Assembly: GCF_028657905.1 (NCBI RefSeq)
Contig: NZ_CP117782.1
Coordinates: forward strand, 1,488,001-1,552,000
DNA length: 64,000 nt
Origin: Burkholderia sp. FERM BP-3421
GTDB taxonomy: Bacteria > Pseudomonadota > Gammaproteobacteria > Burkholderiales > Burkholderiaceae
Reading direction: 5' to 3'
In this document: one piece after another, positions 1 through 8,733 of the stretch
Layout: each line of letters begins with the position of its first letter
Position numbering within the stretch: position 1 is the first letter of the stretch
Notes under the pieces: generated by a model
What the model saw: only the letters and a program-made list of their open reading frames with translations
Told to the model about the DNA's origin: nothing
Databases searched by the model: none
Translations under genes and position numbers: made by a program

Positions 1-8
1 GGTGCCGC

Positions 9-1022
9 ATGATCGCCATGTTTCTCGAACTGCTGCTCATGCTCGCGATCATCCTGGTGGCCGCGGAGATCTTTACCAATGCACTCGAACATCTCGGCGA
101 GCGCCTCAAGATTTCGGAAGGCGTCACGGGGTCGCTGTTCGCGGCAGTCGGCACGGCCCTGCCGGAAACCATGGTCCCGCTGCTGGCCCTGGCAGGCGGA
201 ACCGCCAACCCGACGCTGAACCAGGAAATCGGCGTAGGCGCGATTCTCGGCGCACCGCTGATGCTGGCCACCCTGACAACCTTCCTGATGACCTTGGCCG
301 TGATCCGCTCGCGCGGCCTCGGCGGCTTCCTCACGCCCGAGCGCACCGGGTTCACGCGCGACCTGAACTACTTCCTCGCCGCATTCACGCTGGCCACGAT
401 CGCCATGTTCGTCCCGCATCGCGAATGGTACGCACGCGGCCTGCTGAGCCTCACGCTCGTCGGGCTCTACATCGCCTATGTCGTCACGACATTCCGCGCC
501 TCGGACAAGCTCGTCGCGGGCGGCCACGGAACGGAGGCGCCCGCGGCCATGCTGCTCTCGCGCCTCGGCCTGCCGACCCATCTCGGCACTATCGCCGCCC
601 AGTTGGCCATCGGCGTGGCGCTGCTCGTGGCGGGCGCGAAGGGATTCATCCACGGCGTCGAGGGCGTCTCGCATCTGCTTGGGGTCTCCCCGCTGCTGCT
701 GTCGCTCATCATCATTCCCATCGCCACGGAATTGCCCGAGAAGGTGAACAGCGTGCTTTGGATCCGGCGCGGCAAGGACACGCTCGCCTTCGGCAACATC
801 ACGGGCGCCATGGTGTTCCAGGGCACCCTGCTGCCCGCGATCGGCATCCTGCTCACCCCCTGGGAGCCGCGCCCCGAAGTGCTCACCGGCGTTGTCGTCA
901 CCTTGCTGGCGGCCGCATGGCTGCGTCTCAATGCGCGTCGCCGCGGCCTCGCGCTCTGGGCCCTGCTCTTCAACGGCGTCGCCTACTTCGCGTATCTCCT
1001 GATCACGGCGACCCATCGATAA
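9..1022 (+). CDS. sodium/calcium exchanger (CaCA) family membrane protein
   Basis: The 337-aa product is almost entirely hydrophobic. It carries two copies of the signature acidic motif of CaCA-type cation antiporters: GTALPETMVP near residue 49 and IATELPEKVN near residue 238. Between and around them are about ten likely membrane helices, followed by GNITGAMVFQ. The family exchanges Ca2+ or another cation for Na+ or H+ across the inner membrane. The substrate here cannot be read from the sequence. The ATG lies only eight bases from the window edge, so an upstream start outside the window cannot be excluded. The next gene is on the opposite strand and shows no functional link. Confidence 0.8.
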   Translation: MIAMFLELLLMLAIILVAAEIFTNALEHLGERLKISEGVTGSLFAAVGTALPETMVPLLALAGGTANPTLNQEIGVGAILGAPLMLATLTTFLMTLAVIRSRGLGGFLTPERTGFTRDLNYFLAAFTLATIAMFVPHREWYARGLLSLTLVGLYIAYVVTTFRASDKLVAGGHGTEAPAAMLLSRLGLPTHLGTIAAQLAIGVALLVAGAKGFIHGVEGVSHLLGVSPLLLSLIIIPIATELPEKVNSVLWIRRGKDTLAFGNITGAMVFQGTLLPAIGILLTPWEPRPEVLTGVVVTLLAAAWLRLNARRRGLALWALLFNGVAYFAYLLITATHR

Positions 1023-1128
1023 CGGCGAATGCGCGAAGTCGCTCATCAGCCTGCGCCGCATTTCGCAAGCGATGTCGCGGCGGCGCGCATGACACGCGCG
1101 CCGCCGCGATCCGGCGAATGCAGCGCCG

Positions 1129-1458
1129 TCACTGCCCGATCTGCTTGCTGACCTGATTCTCCTGCTGATTCAGCGTGCGATCTTCCTGCCGCGTGATGTG
1201 CCCGTTGTCCTGATGCGCCATGTCGCGCTCTTCCTGGCGGACCTGGTGGTCGTCGCGATGCAGCTTCGCCGCTTCCGCGGGCGACATCTTGCCATCGCGC
1301 ACCGATGCATGGATCCGCCGGTCCTGGTTCTGCAGCCTGTGATTGACTTCCGCGCGACGCGGATGATTCGCATCCCATTGGGTCTCGGCGGAGGCCGTCC
1401 CGATCGAGGCGGCGGAAAGGGCCGCCACGGCGGCAAACATATAGATGGACAAGCGCAT
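1129..1458 (-). CDS. small exported protein, glutamine- and charge-rich, unknown function
   Basis: This 109-aa protein has a clear Sec signal peptide (MRLSIYMFAAVAALSAASIG, then TASA before Glu25). The mature part is very hydrophilic and rich in Arg, Gln, Asp and His. Short Q-x-x-R/D-R-x-I and RQE-x-R segments recur and it probably forms helices; no enzyme motif is visible. GGGAGACGATC provides a good ribosome site just before the ATG. I recognise the type (small periplasmic proteins common in Burkholderia) but not a function. A perfect inverted repeat lies 42 bp upstream of its start. The next gene is divergent, so it is probably transcribed alone. Confidence 0.75.
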   Translation of the reverse strand: MRLSIYMFAAVAALSAASIGTASAETQWDANHPRRAEVNHRLQNQDRRIHASVRDGKMSPAEAAKLHRDDHQVRQEERDMAHQDNGHITRQEDRTLNQQENQVSKQIGQ

Positions 1459-1791
1459 GATCGTCTCCCGGTACGGTAGTCGGCGGCTCGATGCCGCCTG
1501 CCTATCTCAACGCGATAGGCCACGCCCCTGCCGACCCGCCATTTGTGAGTTGCGTAACCAGTTGTATCGCGGCCCGCCGACAACGCAGACTCGCCCCCCG
1601 CGACCTGTGCCGTTTGATCCGGGACGCCGATCCGCGCGGACCGCACGCGCCGTCGGACCCTGCTGCCCTGCACCACCGCACGCCGGTGTTTGGTGCCGAC
1701 GCTCTACCGACGCCATGCGACACTGCGCGAAACCGGCGTCAACCGGTGCGCCGCCCCGACGGGCGTGCATTCCAACACATGGAGACAGACG
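1459..1791. promoter_or_regulatory. divergent intergenic region with 7-bp inverted repeat
   Basis: This 333-bp gap separates a small exported protein (minus) from a large lipoprotein (plus), so it should hold both promoters. The clearest element is GCCTATC-N7-GATAGGC at 1500-1520, a perfect 7-bp inverted repeat 42 bp upstream of the minus-strand ATG. It may be an operator or an mRNA hairpin. The open frames crossing the gap have GC-driven composition and no ribosome site, so I call no gene here. Confidence 0.45.
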
Positions 1792-4014
1792 ATGCGGACA
1801 CCGGCCCCGCGCGCCGATCGCGCACTCCCGTCACGCGCAGCGCGTTCATGGCGCGCGGCGCGCGATGCCGCTTCAGTTCCGGGCCGGCTGCTGCATGCGC
1901 TCGCGACCACGACGCTCGCGCTCGCGATGCTCGCCGCGGGCTGCGCCGAGTCGGCGTCGAACCCCGCCGCGTCGCCCACGCCGCCCGCGCTCGAACGCGC
2001 GAAGGCCGAGCGCCTCGCACACGAACAGCAACTGGCGCGCACGGTGCCGTCCCTCGCCTCGATCAAGCTCGCGCAACCGCGCCCGACGACCCTGCGCGAC
2101 TCCGGACAGAACGGCGCGCTCACCTTCCTGCGCGACATCGATTTCCGGATCGTCGGCGACCTCGGCTTCTACGTGCACGAACTGTCGGCGACACTGACCC
2201 CGACCCACCCGGGCGCGCCGGTCGTGTTCGACGATCCGTCCAGTTTCGAGATCGACGTGCATCGCGGCATTGTCACGCTCGACGACGCCAAGCTGACCGC
2301 CCTGTTCGGCTCCTACATCTTCGGCTATCGCGACGCGCCGCTGCGCAAGCTGCGCGTATCGGCCGGCGACGGCGTGATTCATCTGCAGGGCGAAATGCGA
2401 CGCGACAGTTGGGTGCCGTTCTCGCTGACCGGCAAGCTGACGATCCGCGACGCCACTCAACTCGTGTTCCATCCGACCGCGATCAACGTCTCGGGCATCG
2501 ACGCGAATCCGGTCATGCGCGCGGCGAACGTCAGGATGTCGGATCTGCTGAAGATCGACACGCCGGTCGCACGGCTCGCGGGCGACGATCTCGTGATGGC
2601 GGTCGACCGGCTGATGCCGCCGCCACGCCAAAAGCTGACGATCGTCGCATTGCGCATCACGCCGGCGGGCCTCGATCTCGCGCTCGACGACGGCACGCAG
2701 GCCGGCTTCGCGATACCGGACGGCGCGCCGCATCAGGCAATGTATATCCGTGGCGGAGACGTGAAGTTCATGCGCTCGATGCCGATGAACGCAGACATCC
2801 TGATCAGCCCGGCGCGCGCGCCGCGCGCCGGCGAGCGCTTCGTGTTCGACCTGTACCACTATCGCGAACAGGTCGCGGCCGGCTACTTCAACTTCAACGC
2901 ATCGGGCGCGATGTCGATCCGGATGCCGTCGTACGCCGCGCCCGCCGCCGCCACGGCGTTCGGTTCGCCCGCAGCGCGCCTCAACGATCGCTGGTTCGCC
3001 TCGCAGCAGGCCGACTTGCGCGAGGCGCGCGCACGCTGGGAAGCCGCGAGCGTCGTCCCCGCCGATGACATGTCGCAGCCCGGTTTCCGCAAGATCGCGA
3101 TGCGCCGGGACGCCGGGGCGGCCTTCAACGAGCGTCACGTCTCGAATCGCATGCCGACGCTCCACCTGCGCAACGTCGATTTCTACCTGAGCGGCGAGAT
3201 CGGCTTCCACGTCGACGAACTCGATGCGCAACTCGTGTCGAAGCGCGCCGGCGAGCCGGTCGATCTCGACGATCCCAACCAGTACGACATCCGGATTCTC
3301 GGCGGCTCGGTCGTCGCACCCTGGGCCGCGATGTCGGCGCTCTTCAACCAATACCTGCTCGACTACTCGCCCCGCTCGCTCAACGACCTGCAGCTGAGCG
3401 CGGACGGCGCCGACTTGCGCGTGCAGGGCGGCATCAAGCTGTGGAACCACGTGCCCGGCGTCTGGCTGCCGACCGACATGCAGGGCGCGCTGCGCGTGCT
3501 CGACGATCGCCACCTTGCCTTCACGCCGTCCCGCGTCTCGGTGCTGGGCGTGCCGCAAGCCGCGCTGCTGCGCGCGCTCGGCATCGAGCTTGCAACGCTC
3601 ACGCCGCTCCGGCGGCGCGGCGCGGAACTGCGCGGCGACACGCTGGTGCTCGACCAGTACACGGTCTTCCCGCCGCCGGCGCTCGCCGGCCATCTCGCCG
3701 ACGCGCGCATCGAGCCGGCCGGCCTGAGGCTGTCGTTCCAACGCGCACCCGCCCCGGCCGCGCCGCCCGCGCCGCCCGCGACGCGCCCCGACACCGATGC
3801 CCGCAGCTACATCTGGATGGAAGGTGGCGACATGAAGATGTTCAACGTGCTCGAACTGAACGTGCGCGCACTGATCCGCGACTCGTCGCAGCGCGGCCCG
3901 ATGCGCTTCGACCTGTACGGCTACCGCGATCAGGTTTCGAAGGGCTCGGTGCGGATGGCGCCGGACGGCGCGCTGCTGGTCGATCTCGGCAAGCCGGATC
4001 CGCTCGGCCGCTGA
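1792..4014 (+). CDS. large lipoprotein with two copies of an unnamed ~270-aa domain
   Basis: I chose the ATG at 1792 because GGAGA precedes it by six bases and it gives a sensible lipoprotein signal: an Arg-rich n-region, LATTTLALAMLAAGC, then Cys. The 740-aa product contains two related halves, roughly residues 113-378 and 459-738. Each begins LR(D/N)(I/V)DF-x5-G-x-GF-x-V-(H/D)EL and proceeds through an FDDPS/LDDPN segment, a predicted beta-rich stretch and a Y-I-x-x-GGD-(V/M)K motif. Each ends FDLY-(H/G)-Y-R-(E/D)QV. I do not recognise a named family. The architecture suggests an envelope beta-sandwich protein that arose by internal duplication. It is monocistronic, and a hairpin follows the stop. 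Confidence 0.75.
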   Translation: MRTPAPRADRALPSRAARSWRAARDAASVPGRLLHALATTTLALAMLAAGCAESASNPAASPTPPALERAKAERLAHEQQLARTVPSLASIKLAQPRPTTLRDSGQNGALTFLRDIDFRIVGDLGFYVHELSATLTPTHPGAPVVFDDPSSFEIDVHRGIVTLDDAKLTALFGSYIFGYRDAPLRKLRVSAGDGVIHLQGEMRRDSWVPFSLTGKLTIRDATQLVFHPTAINVSGIDANPVMRAANVRMSDLLKIDTPVARLAGDDLVMAVDRLMPPPRQKLTIVALRITPAGLDLALDDGTQAGFAIPDGAPHQAMYIRGGDVKFMRSMPMNADILISPARAPRAGERFVFDLYHYREQVAAGYFNFNASGAMSIRMPSYAAPAAATAFGSPAARLNDRWFASQQADLREARARWEAASVVPADDMSQPGFRKIAMRRDAGAAFNERHVSNRMPTLHLRNVDFYLSGEIGFHVDELDAQLVSKRAGEPVDLDDPNQYDIRILGGSVVAPWAAMSALFNQYLLDYSPRSLNDLQLSADGADLRVQGGIKLWNHVPGVWLPTDMQGALRVLDDRHLAFTPSRVSVLGVPQAALLRALGIELATLTPLRRRGAELRGDTLVLDQYTVFPPPALAGHLADARIEPAGLRLSFQRAPAPAAPPAPPATRPDTDARSYIWMEGGDMKMFNVLELNVRALIRDSSQRGPMRFDLYGYRDQVSKGSVRMAPDGALLVDLGKPDPLGR

Positions 4015-4026
4015 GCCCAGACATGC

Positions 4027-4060
4027 AAAAACCCGCGCGATCCTGCGATCGGGCGGGTTT
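4027..4060 (-). terminator. intrinsic terminator ending the thrS-to-merR operon (bidirectional)
   Basis: AAACCCGCGCGATC and GATCGGGCGGGTTT form a GC-rich stem around a CCTGC-like loop. Read on the minus strand it is followed by TTTTT, a good rho-independent terminator just past the merR stop. Read on the plus strand it follows the lipoprotein stop but has only three T residues. It therefore probably serves both converging transcripts. Confidence 0.75.
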
Positions 4061-4095
4061 CGTGTGGGAGCAGGCCGAAACGCGGACGCGCCCGC

Positions 4096-4524
4096 CTAGC
4101 GCGATTTCAATCCGTCGATGACGGCCTGCAACGCCTGGCGCAGTTGCGCGACATCCACCGCGCCGCCCGCATCTTCTTGGGCCGTCGCCGAGACGGCCGC
4201 GCCTTCCGGCGCCTGCTCCTGCTCCCGCTCATCGCCGCCGACGATGCGTCCGCTGCCATGCGAATCGAGGCGATTGCGCGCGCCGTTGATCGTGAAGCCC
4301 TGTTCGTACAACAGGTCCCGGATGCGCCGGATCAACAGCACCTCGTGGTGCTGGTAATAACGGCGATTGCCGCGGCGCTTGACCGGCCGCAACTGCGTAA
4401 ACTCCTGCTCCCAATAGCGCAGCACATGCGGCTTCACGCCGCACAGCTCGCTGACTTCACCGATCGTGAAGTAGCGCTTCGCCGGGATCGGAGGCAACAC
4501 GACTTTCTCAACCGTCGATGTCAT
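4096..4524 (-). CDS. MerR family transcriptional regulator downstream of ihfA
   Basis: This 142-aa DNA-binding protein has an N-terminal MerR winged helix-turn-helix at residues about 16-85. It includes YFTIGEVSELCGVKPHVLRY (18-37), then a recognisable wing with RRGNRRYY. There is no cysteine cluster of the metal-sensing MerR type, and the C-terminal 50 residues are acidic and low in complexity. The same gene sits directly after ihfA in many proteobacteria, but its targets are generally unknown. Here it is the last gene of the translation operon, 58 bp after ihfA and just before the terminator, so it is probably co-transcribed with it. Confidence 0.88.
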   Translation of the reverse strand: MTSTVEKVVLPPIPAKRYFTIGEVSELCGVKPHVLRYWEQEFTQLRPVKRRGNRRYYQHHEVLLIRRIRDLLYEQGFTINGARNRLDSHGSGRIVGGDEREQEQAPEGAAVSATAQEDAGGAVDVAQLRQALQAVIDGLKSR

Positions 4525-4582
4525 CGTCAGTCAACCGTCGGTAACACGCGCGGCAACCGCGCAAGGGCGTCAACCCGGGGGA

Positions 4583-4984
4583 TCAGCGCGCGAAATCGGT
4601 CTCGGCGCCGCTCTCGACCAGCGCCTTCAGCTTCTGGCTGGCGTGGAACGTCACGACACGGCGCGCGGCAATCGGAATCGCCTCGCCCGTCTTCGGATTG
4701 CGACCGGGCCGCTGCGGCTTGTCGCGCAACTGGAAGTTGCCGAAGCCGGACAGCTTCACGCTTTCGCCGCTTTCGAGCGCGTCGCGGATCACCTCGAAGA
4801 ACGCCTCGACCATGTCCTTCGCTTCGCGCTTGTTGAGCCCGACGCTGTCGAACAGCAATTCGGCCAGTTCGGCCTTGGTCAGCGTGGGCGCCTCGGAGGG
4901 CGTGGCCGCAGGAACGTCGCGCGCCATGGCGCTGCGTTGCGCGGTCAGGAGGGCTTCGAATTCACTCGAGTTCATGTCGTTCAT
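4583..4984 (-). CDS. ihfA: integration host factor subunit alpha
   Basis: IhfA pairs with IhfB to bind and sharply bend DNA in recombination, replication and transcription. The HU/IHF fold starts at TLTKAELAELLFDSVGLNKR. The signature GFGNFQLRDKPQRPGRNPKT, with the Pro that intercalates in DNA, is intact. The protein carries a longer N-terminal tail (about 35 aa) than the E. coli subunit, as is usual in Burkholderia. I chose the ATG at 4984 (MNDMNSSEFEAL). An in-frame ATG at 5059 overlaps the pheT stop (ATGA) and would add 25 residues, so translational coupling to pheT is possible. Neither start has a strong ribosome site. Confidence 0.93.
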   Translation of the reverse strand: MNDMNSSEFEALLTAQRSAMARDVPAATPSEAPTLTKAELAELLFDSVGLNKREAKDMVEAFFEVIRDALESGESVKLSGFGNFQLRDKPQRPGRNPKTGEAIPIAARRVVTFHASQKLKALVESGAETDFAR

Positions 4985-5055
4985 ATCTGCAAAACTAGCG
5001 CGTAAAACCGGGATAAAAACATGCGGAAAGCAACCGGAACGGTTGCTTTCGCGCG

Positions 5056-7488
5056 TCATCCGCGCAAACGCGCGCCATAGACTCGAGCCATGCGATCCAC
5101 CAGGGTATGAATGGCCTGATCGACCACCTCATCCTGCAGAGTCCCGGCAGTATCTTGCAGGGTAACCCGGAACGCAAGGCTTTTCTCGTGGGCGGACAAC
5201 CCACTGGAAGTATTTGATTTTGCACGAAATTCGTCAAAGAGTACAACCTTCTGAACGAACTTGCAGGCATCCTCGGCCAGCGCCTTCTTCATTTCGTCGA
5301 AGAGCGCCTGGACTTCCACCTTCTGATCGACCACCACGGCGATGTCGCGCCGCACCGGCGGGAACTTCGACACCTCCGTCGGCGCCGGCAGCGCGCGCGC
5401 GACGAGCGCGTCCGCGTCGACTTCGCACAGCACCGGCGCATGCGGCAGCTCGTACTTCTGCATCAGGCGCGGGTGCAGTTCGCCGATCCAGCCGACCGCG
5501 CGGCCGTCGAGCTCGATCCGTGCGCTGCGGCCCGGGTGCAGCGCCGGATGCTCCGCCTTCACGAAACGCGCGACGGCGGGCGCGAACAACGCCTCGAGGT
5601 CGCCCTTCACGTCGAAGTAGTCGACCGCGCGCGTCGCGGCGCCCCACTGCTCGTCGATCACCGGGCCGTACGCGAGCGCGCCGACCCGCTTCGGCTGCGC
5701 ATACCCCGCGACCGCGAGTTCGCCCGCCGCGATCGACGCATCCGCCAGGAACACGCGGCCCGTCTCGAACACGCGCACGCGATCCGCGCGGCGGTTCAGG
5801 TTGTGGCGCAACACGTTGACGAGGCTGCCGAACAACGTCGTGCGCATCACCGACAGCTGGCTCGCGATCGGATTCAGCAGGCGCACCGGCCGGGCATTGC
5901 CGGCGAAGTCCTGCTCCCACTCCGCATCGACGAAGCTGAAGTTGACCGTTTCCGCGTAGTCGCGCGCGGCGAGCGCGTGACGGATCGCATGAATCGAGCG
6001 CCGGGTCTCGTCCGTGCCGCGCATTTCGCTGGCCGCGACGGGCGGGCGCGCCGGGATCTTCTCGAAACCGTAGATCCGCGCGACTTCCTCGATCAGGTCT
6101 TCCTCGATCTCGATGTCGAAGCGGTGCGGCGGCGGCGCGACCGAGAACACGTCGCCCGTGTGCTCGAACGACAGACCGAGTCGCGTGAAGATGGCGGCGA
6201 TCTCATCCGCCGAGATCGCCACGCCGATGATGCGGTTCGCGCGCGACACGCGCATCGCCACCGGCGCACGCTGCGGCAGGTTGACCGCCTGATCGTCGAC
6301 CGGGCCCGCCTCGCCGCCGCAGATCTCGAGGATCAGCTGCGTGATGCGTTCGATGTGCGCCACCGTGGTGGCGTAATCGACGCCGCGTTCGAAACGGTGC
6401 GCCGCATCGGTCGAGAAATTGTAGCGGCGCGCGCGGCCACGGATGCTGTCCGGCCACCAGAACGCCGCCTCGAGGTAGATGTTGGTCGTGTCGAGCGTCA
6501 CGGCCGTGCTGTCGCCGCCCATGATACCGGCCAGGCTCTCGACCTGATGATCGTCGGCGATCACGCCGACCGTCTCGTCGAGTTCGACCGTGTTGCCGTT
6601 CAACAGCTTCAGCGATTCGCCGCGCTCGGCCCAGCGCACGACGATGCCGCCGTGGATCTTGTCGAGGTCGAACACGTGCGACGGACGGCCCAGCTCGAAC
6701 ATCACGTAGTTCGAGATGTCGACGAGCGCCGACACGCTGCGCTGCCCCGCGCGTTCGAGACGTTCGACCATCCATTGCGGCGTCTGCGCGCGCGCGTTCA
6801 CGCCGCGGATCACCCGGCCGGAGAACCGGCCGCACAGGTCCGGCGCGGCGATCCGCACCGGCAGCGTCTCGGTCAGCGCGACGGGCGCGGGATGGATCTC
6901 GAGCGGCTTGAGCGGCGCGCCCGTGATCGCCGCGGTTTCGCGCGCGATGCCGAACACCGACAGGCAATCGGCCTTGTTCGGCGTGAGCTTGATTTCGAAG
7001 ATCGTGTCGTCGAGATTCAGCGTCGCCCGGATGTCCTGGCCGATCGGCGTGTCGTCCGGCAGGATCAAGAGGCCGCTGTGATCCTCGGACAGCTTCAGTT
7101 CGCGCGCCGAGCACAGCATGCCCTGGCTCTCGACGCCGCGCAGCTTGGACAGCTTGATCGCGAACGGCTTGCCGCCTTCCTCGGCGGGCGGCAGCTCCGC
7201 GCCGACGAGCGCGACCGGCACCTTGATGCCGGGCGCGACGTTCGGCGCGCCGCACACGATGTTCAGGAGCGCGCCCGTGCCGGCGTCGACCTGGCAGACG
7301 TTGAGCTTGTCGGCATCCGGATGCTTGACGACCTCGCGCACCTGGCCGACGACGATCTTCGTGGTCGGCGGCGCGACCGGCCGCAGCGATTCGACTTCGA
7401 GTCCTGCCATCGTCAGCGTGTGCGACAGCTGATCGGTACTCAGCTGAGGATCGACAAAGGTTCTCAACCAGGATTCAGGGAATTGCAT
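5056..7488 (-). CDS. pheT: phenylalanyl-tRNA synthetase beta subunit
   Basis: At 810 aa this is the full-length beta chain of the alpha2-beta2 enzyme that charges tRNA-Phe. In order it shows an EMAP-like tRNA-binding domain (KIVVGQVREVVKHPDADKLN, near residue 44) and the B3/B4 region with its editing site (residues about 210-400). These are followed by B5 and the inactive synthetase-like core. The C-terminal FDX-ACB anticodon-binding domain starts at KFPPVRRDIAVVVDQKVEVQ. The gene lies 84 bp after pheS in the same operon. Its TGA overlaps a possible upstream ATG of ihfA. Confidence 0.97.
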   Translation of the reverse strand: MQFPESWLRTFVDPQLSTDQLSHTLTMAGLEVESLRPVAPPTTKIVVGQVREVVKHPDADKLNVCQVDAGTGALLNIVCGAPNVAPGIKVPVALVGAELPPAEEGGKPFAIKLSKLRGVESQGMLCSARELKLSEDHSGLLILPDDTPIGQDIRATLNLDDTIFEIKLTPNKADCLSVFGIARETAAITGAPLKPLEIHPAPVALTETLPVRIAAPDLCGRFSGRVIRGVNARAQTPQWMVERLERAGQRSVSALVDISNYVMFELGRPSHVFDLDKIHGGIVVRWAERGESLKLLNGNTVELDETVGVIADDHQVESLAGIMGGDSTAVTLDTTNIYLEAAFWWPDSIRGRARRYNFSTDAAHRFERGVDYATTVAHIERITQLILEICGGEAGPVDDQAVNLPQRAPVAMRVSRANRIIGVAISADEIAAIFTRLGLSFEHTGDVFSVAPPPHRFDIEIEEDLIEEVARIYGFEKIPARPPVAASEMRGTDETRRSIHAIRHALAARDYAETVNFSFVDAEWEQDFAGNARPVRLLNPIASQLSVMRTTLFGSLVNVLRHNLNRRADRVRVFETGRVFLADASIAAGELAVAGYAQPKRVGALAYGPVIDEQWGAATRAVDYFDVKGDLEALFAPAVARFVKAEHPALHPGRSARIELDGRAVGWIGELHPRLMQKYELPHAPVLCEVDADALVARALPAPTEVSKFPPVRRDIAVVVDQKVEVQALFDEMKKALAEDACKFVQKVVLFDEFRAKSNTSSGLSAHEKSLAFRVTLQDTAGTLQDEVVDQAIHTLVDRMARVYGARLRG

Positions 7489-7572
7489 GGATGTCTACGT
7501 TCGAAACAGGTTAGATCGATGCCCGGCGCGCACGGCGCGACGCGGGCCCGGAGCATGCGGACGGGCGCGGCG

Positions 7573-8586
7573 TTATGCGAACTGGCGCAGGAAACGCAGG
7601 TCGTTCTCGAAGAACAGGCGCAGGTCCTGCACGCCGTAACGCAGCATCGTGAGCCGTTCGAGGCCGCTGCCGAACGCGAAGCCGATATAACGCTCCGGGT
7701 CGAGGCCCATGTTGCGGATCACCGTCGGGTGCACCTGCCCGGAGCCCGAGATCTCGAGCCACTTGCCGGCGTTCTTGCCGTGCTCGAACATCATGTCGAT
7801 CTCGGCCGACGGTTCCGTGAACGGGAAATACGACGGGCGGAAACGCACGAGAATGTCGTCGCGTTCGAAGAATTTCTTCAGGAAATCGGTATAGACGCCC
7901 TTCAGGTCCGCGAAGCTCACGTTCTCCTCGATCCACAGGCCCTCGACCTGGTTGAACATCGGCGAATGCGTGGCGTCGCTGTCGACGCGGTATGTGCGGC
8001 CCGGCGCGATCACCTTGATCGGCGGCCGGTTCATGCGCGCGTAACGCACCTGCATCGGGCTCGTGTGGGTGCGCAGCAGCAGCGGGCGGCCGTCGGCGTC
8101 CTGGCCGTCGACGTAGAAGGTGTCCTGCATCGAGCGCGCCGGATGGTTCTCCGGGCTGTTCAATGCAGTGAAGTTGTACCAATCGGTCTCGATCTCGGGG
8201 CCATCCGCGACATCGAAGCCGATCGAGCGGAAAATCTGTTCGACGCGTTCCCAGGTGCGCATCACGGGGTGCAGGCTGCCCGCGCCCGCGCCGCGGCCGG
8301 GCAGCGTGACGTCGATCGCCTCCGCGGTGAGACGCTGGTTCAGCAGCGCATCGGCAAGCGCCTGGCGGCGCGCCGTCAGCGCGGCTTCCACCTGCTGCTT
8401 CACGACATTGATGCGCGCGCCTTCCGTCTTGCGGGTGTCGGGATCGAGCTTGCCGAGGCCCTTGAGCAATTCGGTCAGCGCACCCGACTTGCCGAGAAAG
8501 CGGGCTTTCTCGTTTTCGAGCGTGGTGATATCGGCAGCCTGCTCAAAGGACTGCTGCGCATCGGCGACAATCTGGTCCAGATCCAT
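7573..8586 (-). CDS. pheS: phenylalanyl-tRNA synthetase alpha subunit
   Basis: This catalytic subunit of PheRS is 337 aa from the ATG at 8586 (MDLDQIVADAQ), which has TGGGA just upstream. An ATG three codons earlier (8595) is a poorer choice. The N-terminal coiled-coil region (residues 1-85) precedes the class II core. Motif 2 lies around HTSPMQVRYARMNRPPIKVI and motif 3 is GFAFGSGLERLTMLRYGV. MFNQVEGLWIEENVSFADLK and FRPSYFPFTEPSAEIDM are typical PheS sequence. A 147-bp leader with a strong terminator hairpin separates it from rplT, so pheST may be partly uncoupled from the upstream genes. Confidence 0.97.
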   Translation of the reverse strand: MDLDQIVADAQQSFEQAADITTLENEKARFLGKSGALTELLKGLGKLDPDTRKTEGARINVVKQQVEAALTARRQALADALLNQRLTAEAIDVTLPGRGAGAGSLHPVMRTWERVEQIFRSIGFDVADGPEIETDWYNFTALNSPENHPARSMQDTFYVDGQDADGRPLLLRTHTSPMQVRYARMNRPPIKVIAPGRTYRVDSDATHSPMFNQVEGLWIEENVSFADLKGVYTDFLKKFFERDDILVRFRPSYFPFTEPSAEIDMMFEHGKNAGKWLEISGSGQVHPTVIRNMGLDPERYIGFAFGSGLERLTMLRYGVQDLRLFFENDLRFLRQFA

Positions 8587-8641
8587 TGATCCCATTTTCC
8601 AACGTCAAGTGTTCACGGCGAGCGGACGGGCTCGACCAAAC

Positions 8642-8668
8642 AAAAAAGGGGCTCGGAAGAGCCCCGTT
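8642..8668 (-). terminator. hairpin plus T-tract between rplT and pheS
   Basis: On the minus strand GGGGCTC-TTCC-GAGCCCC is followed directly by TTTTTTG, a textbook intrinsic terminator. It lies 65 bases past rplT and about 55 bases before the pheS start. Either the ribosomal part of the operon ends here, with read-through or a separate pheS promoter, or it is an attenuator. In the E. coli pheST leader a Phe-rich peptide controls attenuation. The only short frame I find here (ATG ATC CGG TAG) has no Phe codon, so that mechanism is not supported. An upstream stem, GTTGCAGCG with CGCTGCAGC, could compete in folding. Confidence 0.75.
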
Positions 8669-8733
8669 TTCGCTGCAGCGGCCGTAACTACCGGATCATC
8701 GCTGCAACTGACCACGCAGTACTAATTTCGCAA

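Noticed and set aside
5440..8589. A 1049-codon plus-strand frame opposite pheT and pheS
   Set aside because: Antisense to two essential, fully recognised genes. Its composition (Arg, Ala, Asp, Val) is the codon-bias shadow seen opposite every long gene here.
8590..8733. E. coli-style Phe leader peptide attenuator for pheST
   Set aside because: The terminator hairpin exists, but the only small frame before it (ATG ATC CGG TAG) has no Phe codon.
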